NCBI GenBank assembly: GCA_030535875.1
Contig: JAUNRC010000007.1
Coordinates: 4,145 to 62,631, forward strand
Reading direction: 5' to 3'
Source of the DNA: Akkermansia sp.
GTDB lineage: Bacteria; Verrucomicrobiota; Verrucomicrobiia; Verrucomicrobiales; Akkermansiaceae
Length of the DNA stretch: 58,487 nucleotides
The position numbers were made by a program, and so were the translations under genes. Of the stretch, positions 53,622-58,487 are shown piece by piece (the first letter of the stretch is position 1; each line of letters opens with the position of its first letter). The notes beneath the pieces are model-generated. The model saw only the letters and a list, made by a program, of their open reading frames with translations, was not told the origin of the DNA and searched no databases.

Positions 53622-55877
53622 TTATTTGCAGTAAGTGACGAAGTGGGAGATATGGGCAAAATCAGCTTGGCCGCTGTTGTCGAAGGTAATTTTGAGCCAC
53701 TTGGCGCGTGTGCCGTCGGGGAAGTTGACGGCCCACTCGCGGGGCATGTTGTCGGTGGTGGCGCGTGTGACCCAGGTGGCACCATCTTCGCTGGTGCTGA
53801 TGATGGCCTTGGTCATGCGATTTTCGTTGCCGCTTCTTTTGCGGATGATGCAGCCTGTCACCCAACGGTGCTCCGGTAACTGAGAGATGATTTCGGGGCG
53901 TTCTTCTTTGTTGGTGTGGCATTGGCCACCGGTGGGGGTGGTGATGTTGATGTGCCATGCCGGGCTGTCCCATTGGCATGTACTGGAGAGGCGCAACATG
54001 GCTGCGGCGGTCGGGGTGCCGCTGACGGCGGCGGGATTGTCGAGCGGGCGATTGACGGGGCACTTGCCGCAGGTGCTGACGGCGGCCTCGGTTAAGGAGC
54101 GGAAGGCAGGAACGGAGCGCGAGGTTTCGGCCGCAAAGATGGCCTTGGCATAGGCATCGCGAAGTTTTTTGAGTTTTTCCTCATTGGCCTCTTCGCCGCC
54201 GAGGGTGTTGGCAGCGGCAGCAGCTCGCGAGAAGGCTCTGCCGAAGATTTCCTCCTGCCCTTTAGCTATGTAATTGCTGACGGCCCACTCGAGGACCTGT
54301 CCGAAGGTGGTGGCATCTTTGGCATTCATGTGAGTGGCAAAGACGACTGCGAGGAAGTTTTCTTTTGTTTCGGGAGCCTTGAGGGAGTCCGACTGCTTCT
54401 GGATGAGTTTTTCGCACTGAACAGCCCAAGAGGAGGGTGTGGTGGCAATCATCTTGTGCATGTGGCTGAAGATGACGGATTTTTGCTCATCGTTCATGGC
54501 ATCGATTTGCTCTTGCAAATCAGCGGCCATGTTGACGGCGGAGAAGCCGTTGCCTTCGTAGAGCGGTATGGTGGCGCTGAGGTAGTCGAAGGCGCGCTCC
54601 GGGGTGAGCCCTTGCAGTTTGAGCTGTTTGTGGAGGGCGGAGCGGAAGAAGGGGTGCAGTGGCGAGAGCTCCAGTACCTTGTTCCATGTGGCAATGGCGG
54701 AGGCGGTGTCGCCCAGAGCTTCGTATGCTCGGGCACAGTAGCTCAGGCGGTAGGCTTGCCCGATGGTGGCATCGTCCGCAAAGACTGTCTCCATAAGCAG
54801 GTAGGAGGTCGGAGCTTCGTTGCCGAAGATGCGGTTGTGCATGCCGCCGTCCGGCCCGCCGAAACCGCCCACCCACTTGCCGCGTTCCACTCGCACGGCA
54901 TAGGCGCAGTGGCCGGGTTGTCCCACGGTGTAGGCCGGTATGCCGTGGGCCTGGGCCGTCACGCAGCCTAAGTGCGACATAGCACCGCATACGCCGCCGT
55001 TGAGGTGGGTGGTTTGTGCCATACTTATGTCGGAGTAGGGGAGGTTGTACATGCCGCTCTGTACGCTGTCACCGAACTTGGAGGGGTCGGTGTAGGTTGC
55101 GGCCCAGCAGGCATCGGGGTAGCGATCCCACGGGACATTGATGTGTTCCAGGGCCCATTCGTAGGAAAGGTCATCCCAGTCTTGCCAGGGGGTGCCGACT
55201 ACAAATCGCAGTTCCCACGGGCGCAGGTTGGGGAAGTTGGGGTGCAGGAGTCCTTTGCGGGCATTTTTTTGGAAGAAGTGGTAGCGCCATACCGGATTGT
55301 GTCGCTCCGGGTCGCGGGTGGCCTTCATGGGCTCGGGGTCGGTTTCACCTCCGCCCCAGGCCGAGGCGAGAGCTGTGGCGAGCGGCTTGTTTTTCACGCG
55401 TCCCTTCTCGGATTGCCAAATGCGGTTGAGGACATCCAGACCGACATCGGTCTGCCAGGGGACGAGGCCGCAGCCGAGGTAGAGCTCCTGCCACTCGGGG
55501 TCGGTGGCGAAGTCAGCCAGAAAGTCGGCCTGTTGTTTGTCAGCGGCGGCAAAGGCTGTCATGATGTCGGCACCTGTGGTGCGGATGATTTCATGGAGCA
55601 TGGTCAGGTCGAGCACAACGGGGTCGGAGGGGATGAGAGTTTTGCCCTTGAGGTGCTTTACTATGAGTTGCTGAACTTTTCCGTAATCGCCTTGCTTAAC
55701 GGCATCTTTCACGTCTGCCGGCAGGGCGGAGTTTTTTCTGACTTTGGTGCTTTTGTTGATGAGCTGGGCGACTGATTCAGGCAGGTAATCCTGAATCAGT
55801 GCAGGTTTGACCGCACAAACGGCTCCCGCAGCAATCAGTACAATAAGCGCAGATTTGACAACAGTTCCAACTTTCAT
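53622..55877 (-). CDS. Exported transglutaminase-like protein with TPR-like and discoidin (F5/8C) regions
   Basis: With the start at 55877 this is a 751-residue protein with an N-terminal signal or anchor (MKVGTVVKSALIVLIAAG). The centre (about 270-350) has GGVCGAMSHLGCVTAQAHG, GQPGHCAYAVRV and a following Gly/Asp stretch, matching the Cys-His-Asp order of transglutaminase or papain-like proteases. After it comes a TPR-like pair (AYEALGDTASAIATWNKVLE), a helical stretch, and a C-terminal galactose-binding-like beta-sandwich (about 625-751). A secreted, glycan-binding peptidase or cross-linking enzyme is inferred; the substrate is unknown. It is divergent from holA, with a short intergenic region. 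Confidence 0.75.
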   Translation of the reverse strand: MKVGTVVKSALIVLIAAGAVCAVKPALIQDYLPESVAQLINKSTKVRKNSALPADVKDAVKQGDYGKVQQLIVKHLKGKTLIPSDPVVLDLTMLHEIIRTTGADIMTAFAAADKQQADFLADFATDPEWQELYLGCGLVPWQTDVGLDVLNRIWQSEKGRVKNKPLATALASAWGGGETDPEPMKATRDPERHNPVWRYHFFQKNARKGLLHPNFPNLRPWELRFVVGTPWQDWDDLSYEWALEHINVPWDRYPDACWAATYTDPSKFGDSVQSGMYNLPYSDISMAQTTHLNGGVCGAMSHLGCVTAQAHGIPAYTVGQPGHCAYAVRVERGKWVGGFGGPDGGMHNRIFGNEAPTSYLLMETVFADDATIGQAYRLSYCARAYEALGDTASAIATWNKVLELSPLHPFFRSALHKQLKLQGLTPERAFDYLSATIPLYEGNGFSAVNMAADLQEQIDAMNDEQKSVIFSHMHKMIATTPSSWAVQCEKLIQKQSDSLKAPETKENFLAVVFATHMNAKDATTFGQVLEWAVSNYIAKGQEEIFGRAFSRAAAAANTLGGEEANEEKLKKLRDAYAKAIFAAETSRSVPAFRSLTEAAVSTCGKCPVNRPLDNPAAVSGTPTAAAMLRLSSTCQWDSPAWHINITTPTGGQCHTNKEERPEIISQLPEHRWVTGCIIRKRSGNENRMTKAIISTSEDGATWVTRATTDNMPREWAVNFPDGTRAKWLKITFDNSGQADFAHISHFVTYCK

Positions 55878-55987
55878 ACGATGATTATTCCCGGTTATGG
55901 GGACTTTCGGAAGTTTACTCTTAATATTATCTGAGGGCAAGAAAAAAAATAAAGAATGGATATTTTCGTTGTACACGCGCTTGCTGT

Positions 55988-56016
55988 TTGACTTTGCGGA
56001 CACGATTTGGCATAAT
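55988..56016 (+). promoter_or_regulatory. holA promoter
   Basis: TTGACT (55988-55993), 17 bases, CATAAT (56011-56016), then 11 bases to the ATG at 56028. GGGAG lies 2 bases before the ATG, too close for a normal Shine-Dalgarno. Confidence 0.55.
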
Positions 56017-56027
56017 GAGCGGGAGCT

Positions 56028-57122
56028 ATGGCAGAGGTGAGCAGTTATGTATTTTTCGGTAGCGATGAGGGCGCGGCAAGTGTTGCTGCGACCAAGTGTG
56101 CCGCGGAGCTCGCTGCCGGTGGTGACGGCTGGGGTGATGAGACGATTGACGGTGCTGCCGCCACGGCGGATGAAGCCGTGGAGCTCATTCGTCGTGCGAT
56201 TTCGGGCCTGCAGATGATGAATATGTTCGGCGGGCGGAAGGTGATATGGTTGAAGGGGGTGAACTTTCTGGCCGACACGCCGTCCGGCGCTCGCAGCGAG
56301 GCTGTGCAGGAGGCGATGGATGAGCTTATCTCCGTGCTGGAGAGCATGCCGCCCGAGACTTTCTTTGTGCTCAGCAGTGCCGAGATGGACAAGCGCCGCT
56401 CATTTTTCAAGAAGCTCAGTGCCGTGGCGCAGGTGAAAGAGTTCTCCAAAATTGACATCTCGAAGCTCGGTTGGGAGAGTGAGGTGGCGGCGCTGACGGT
56501 ACGTATGGCCAAGCCGCTCGGACTCAGTTTCGATAACGATGCTTTGGATCTTTTTGTTCATCGTGTGAATGAGAGTACGCGCCAAATCGGCAATGAGTTG
56601 GCTAAGATAGATGTCTATCTGGGGCAGGAGCGCAGGCGTGTGAGCGTGCAGGATGTTGACCTCATGGTGGCGGTGTCGCGCAATGGGGTGATTTTTGAGA
56701 TTTCCCGAGCCATTGAGCAGAGTGATTGTCGTTTGGCCGTAAGGCTCATCAATGAGCAGCTTGAGCACGGCGAGGCTGCCGTCACCATCATGCGTGCGGC
56801 CATTGTGCCGACTGTTCGTAATCGTTTTTGTGCTCGTTTGTTGATGGATTCTTTCGGAATTGAGGCCGGGAATTATCGTGCATTTGAGGGGGCCTTGAGT
56901 AAGTTGTTGCCGTCGGATCGTAAGATTTTACCGCTGAAAAAAGACGGTACGCCGAATGCCTACTCCCTCTTCAATGCGGCCCGTACCTGCGGCAAGCTCA
57001 CACTTAACAAGGCGCGCCGTGATTTGCAGGCATGCGCAACGGCTGACCGTCAGTTGGTTTCGACCCAGTTGGATGACCGCGATATTCTTCACAAGCTCGT
57101 GGTCTCGCTCACATCGAATTGA
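56028..57122 (+). CDS. holA: DNA polymerase III delta subunit (HolA)
   Basis: This 364-residue clamp-loader subunit opens the beta sliding clamp. The N-terminal RecA-like fold (YVFFGSDEGAASVAA, with a degenerate P-loop as in all delta subunits), the block LQMMNMFGGRKVIWLKGVNF, a helical lid (VNESTRQIGNELAKIDVYLG) and the C-terminal collar (LDDRDILHKLVVSL) match the family in order and length. It is alone here, not next to lptE or leuS. It converges on recA. Confidence 0.9.
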   Translation: MAEVSSYVFFGSDEGAASVAATKCAAELAAGGDGWGDETIDGAAATADEAVELIRRAISGLQMMNMFGGRKVIWLKGVNFLADTPSGARSEAVQEAMDELISVLESMPPETFFVLSSAEMDKRRSFFKKLSAVAQVKEFSKIDISKLGWESEVAALTVRMAKPLGLSFDNDALDLFVHRVNESTRQIGNELAKIDVYLGQERRRVSVQDVDLMVAVSRNGVIFEISRAIEQSDCRLAVRLINEQLEHGEAAVTIMRAAIVPTVRNRFCARLLMDSFGIEAGNYRAFEGALSKLLPSDRKILPLKKDGTPNAYSLFNAARTCGKLTLNKARRDLQACATADRQLVSTQLDDRDILHKLVVSLTSN

Positions 57123-57176
57123 TGTCGGTATGTGACGGCTGCCTTGCGATGAGGCTCCTTGCCGTAGCAATAATAT

Positions 57177-57204
57177 CCCCCGCCCATGTTATCACAGGCG
57201 GGGG
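57177..57204. terminator. GC-rich hairpin between holA and recA
   Basis: CCCCCGCC (57177-57184) pairs with GGCGGGGG (57197-57204) about 55 bases past the holA stop. There is no clear T-run, so it is a weak terminator candidate. Confidence 0.45.
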
Positions 57205-57212
57205 TAGTGCGG

Positions 57213-57240
57213 AAAAATCGCTTATACTTGACCGATTTTT
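57213..57240. terminator. recA terminator (probably bidirectional)
   Basis: AAAAATCG (57213-57220) pairs with CGATTTTT (57233-57240), giving T-runs on both strands, 9 bases past the recA stop. Confidence 0.65.
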
Positions 57241-57248
57241 GGTGGGGC

Positions 57249-58280
57249 TTACTTACCCTTTTCTTCGAGCTTGGCCTTGACTTTCTCTTCGACTTCGGCG
57301 TAGAGCTCGGGGTTGTTGCGGAGGGTTTCCTTCGCGGCATCGCGTCCCTGTGCGAGTTGGCTGCCGTTGTAGCTGAACCAGGAGCCGCGCTTTTGGATGA
57401 CATCGTACTCCATGGCAAGGTCGATGAGCGAACCGACGGAGGAAATGCCCTCGTTGTACATGATGTCGAACTCACATTCGGTGAAGGGGGGTGCAACCTT
57501 GTTTTTAACGACCTTGAGTTTGGTTCGGTTGCCGGCTACGGTGCCATCGGCTCCTTTAATCTGGCCGATGCGGCGGATGTCGCAGCGCACGGAGGCATAG
57601 AATTTGAGGGCTCGGCCGCCGGGGGTTGTCTCGGGGTTGCCGAACATTACGCCGATTTTCTCACGGATTTGGTTGGTGAAGATGCAGACGGTGCGAGCCT
57701 TGGAGATGAGGGAGGTGAGCTTGCGCAGAGCGGCGCTCATCAGGCGGGCCTGAGCGCCTACGGTGCTGTCACCGATTTCACCTTCCAGTTCCTGACGGGT
57801 TACGAGAGCTGCCACGGAGTCGACGACAATCACGTCGATGGCATTGGAACGCACCAGAGCCTCGCAGATTTGCAGGGCTTCTTCACCGCTGTTGGGCTGC
57901 GAGACGAGCAGGTCGTCGAGCTTTACTCCGAGCTTGGCGGCGTAGGAGGGATCCAATGCGTGTTCTACGTCGATAAAGGCTGCCAGTCCGCCGGCGCGCT
58001 GAGCCTGTGCAATGACTGTGAGGGTGAGGGTGGTCTTGCCGGAGGACTCCGGTCCGAAAATTTCAACGATTCGGCCACGCGGCACACCGCCTGCTCCCAG
58101 AGCTCGGTCAATCAGCAGATTACCGGTGGGGATGACCTCGACCTCCATGGCCTTTTTGTCACCCAGTCGCATGATGGCATTTTCGCCGAAGTCTTTCTGG
58201 ATTTGGAGCATAGCGGCATCGAGCGCGCGCTGGCGCTGAGCCTGCAGCTTATCCTGTTCGGGGGAAATTTCTTTACTCAT
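57249..58280 (-). CDS. recA: Recombinase RecA
   Basis: This 343-residue strand-exchange protein has Walker A GPESSGKT, Walker [11 protein letters not shown], the DNA-binding loop 1/2 regions ([40 protein letters not shown]) and a charged C-terminal tail. I place the start at 58280 ([11 protein letters not shown]); an in-frame extension to 58325 would run through the promoter. The putative promoter (TTGCAT, 17, TAAGCT) ends 10 bases before the start. No palindromic LexA box of the E. coli or Bacillus kind was seen in the visible upstream region. Confidence 0.97.
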   Translation of the reverse strand: MSKEISPEQDKLQAQRQRALDAAMLQIQKDFGENAIMRLGDKKAMEVEVIPTGNLLIDRALGAGGVPRGRIVEIFGPESSGKTTLTLTVIAQAQRAGGLAAFIDVEHALDPSYAAKLGVKLDDLLVSQPNSGEEALQICEALVRSNAIDVIVVDSVAALVTRQELEGEIGDSTVGAQARLMSAALRKLTSLISKARTVCIFTNQIREKIGVMFGNPETTPGGRALKFYASVRCDIRRIGQIKGADGTVAGNRTKLKVVKNKVAPPFTECEFDIMYNEGISSVGSLIDLAMEYDVIQKRGSWFSYNGSQLAQGRDAAKETLRNNPELYAEVEEKVKAKLEEKGK

Positions 58281-58290
58281 ATCACTCTTG

Positions 58291-58319
58291 AGCTTACCTG
58301 TTCGGCGGATGGCATGCAA
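58291..58319 (-). promoter_or_regulatory. Candidate recA promoter
   Basis: On the minus strand TTGCAT (58319-58314), 17 bases, TAAGCT (58296-58291), 10 bases before the ATG. The -10 match is weak. Confidence 0.35.
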
Positions 58320-58371
58320 GTCCAAAATCTGCCAGCAGGATAAAAAGCATGCCGAGCTGTTGATTTATATC

Positions 58372-58487
58372 ACCGCTCGCAGAGCGGTCTTCACGGCGAC
58401 TCCGTCAGGAGTCGCTCTTCACACCGCTCGTGAGAGCGGTCTTCACGGCAGCTCCGTCAGGAGCTGCTCTTCACATCGCTCGCAGAG
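58372..58487. repeat. Tandem array of alternating, covarying hairpins (51/52-bp unit), open at the window end
   Basis: Unit 1 (58372-58422) and unit 2 (58423-58474) each hold hairpin type A (arms ACCGCTC and GAGCGGT) and type B (GCGACTCC/GGAGTCGC in unit 1; GCAGCTCC/GGAGCTGC in unit 2, loop GTCA), joined by constant CTTCAC linkers. A third unit begins at 58475 with ATCGCTC and is cut by the window edge. In type B two base pairs change on both arms together, so pairing is preserved. Unit lengths of 51 and 52 break any reading frame, arguing against coding. Its function is unknown. Confidence 0.85.

Noticed and set aside
58281..58340. LexA/SOS box upstream of recA
   Set aside because: GAACA occurs once near 58302-58306 on the minus strand, but there is no matching inverted half-site at E. 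coli or Bacillus spacing.
58372..58487. Hairpin array as a CRISPR array or as a plain double terminator
   Set aside because: The sequences between hairpins are constant CTTCAC linkers rather than unique spacers, and there are no T-runs.

Overview
The window reads as a stretch of chromosome from a Gram-negative Verrucomicrobiota bacterium, most likely a gut Akkermansia-like lineage. This is inferred from gene content: a secreted GH33-type sialidase, several ankyrin-repeat proteins, a circularly permuted amino-acid binding protein fused to its permease, a SecD-SecF fusion, and a division/cell-wall (dcw) cluster whose MurE carries the DNPR motif of meso-diaminopimelate ligases. No rRNA, CRISPR array, phage or insertion sequence is visible. 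No gene-free gap exceeds about 210 bases.

Region by region. Bases 1-4484 hold a metal-type RND efflux pair: an adaptor cut by the window edge with a histidine-rich repeat, and its permease. After a small PH-domain-like membrane protein and an ankyrin protein comes a split MacAB-type exporter, 6235-11167 (adaptor, ATPase, permease, TolC-like lipoprotein). A second ankyrin gene and a small acidic exported protein follow. From 30402 down to 12645 on the minus strand runs one continuous gene string: mraZ, rsmH (with a 180-residue extension), an FtsL-like gene, ftsI, murE, murF, mraY, murD, a LysM protein, ftsW, murG, a 930-residue membrane-anchored ankyrin protein, and mnmG. A PBP2-like transpeptidase is divergent from mraZ. 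A DinG-type helicase, an exported protein, tRNA-Asp(GTC), a glycosyltransferase, rplI and a membrane ankyrin-like protein come next. Bases 39724-43160 encode a polar amino-acid ABC importer with a near-perfect 715-bp internal duplication. Then come the sialidase, DUF167 and CbiX-like genes, secDF, a ribbon-helix-helix/thioredoxin pair, a SagB-type nitroreductase-like protein, a uracil-DNA-glycosylase-like protein lacking Fe-S cysteines, two exported proteins, holA and recA. The window ends in an array of covarying hairpins.

Two expression features recur. Almost no gene has a Shine-Dalgarno sequence; start codons often follow pyrimidine-rich stretches. At many first genes a sigma70-like promoter can be drawn whose -10 box lies only 6-11 bases before the start codon, implying leaderless or near-leaderless mRNAs. 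The main exception, the glycosyltransferase at 36025-37101, has a longer leader and an AAGGA motif and looks more AT-rich, which suggests transfer.

Strongest leads: the covarying hairpin array at 58372-58487, the duplicated permuted binding protein, the SD-less/leaderless start architecture, the RsmH N-terminal domain, and the rewired end of the dcw cluster. Functions are assigned by reading motifs; no database search was run.
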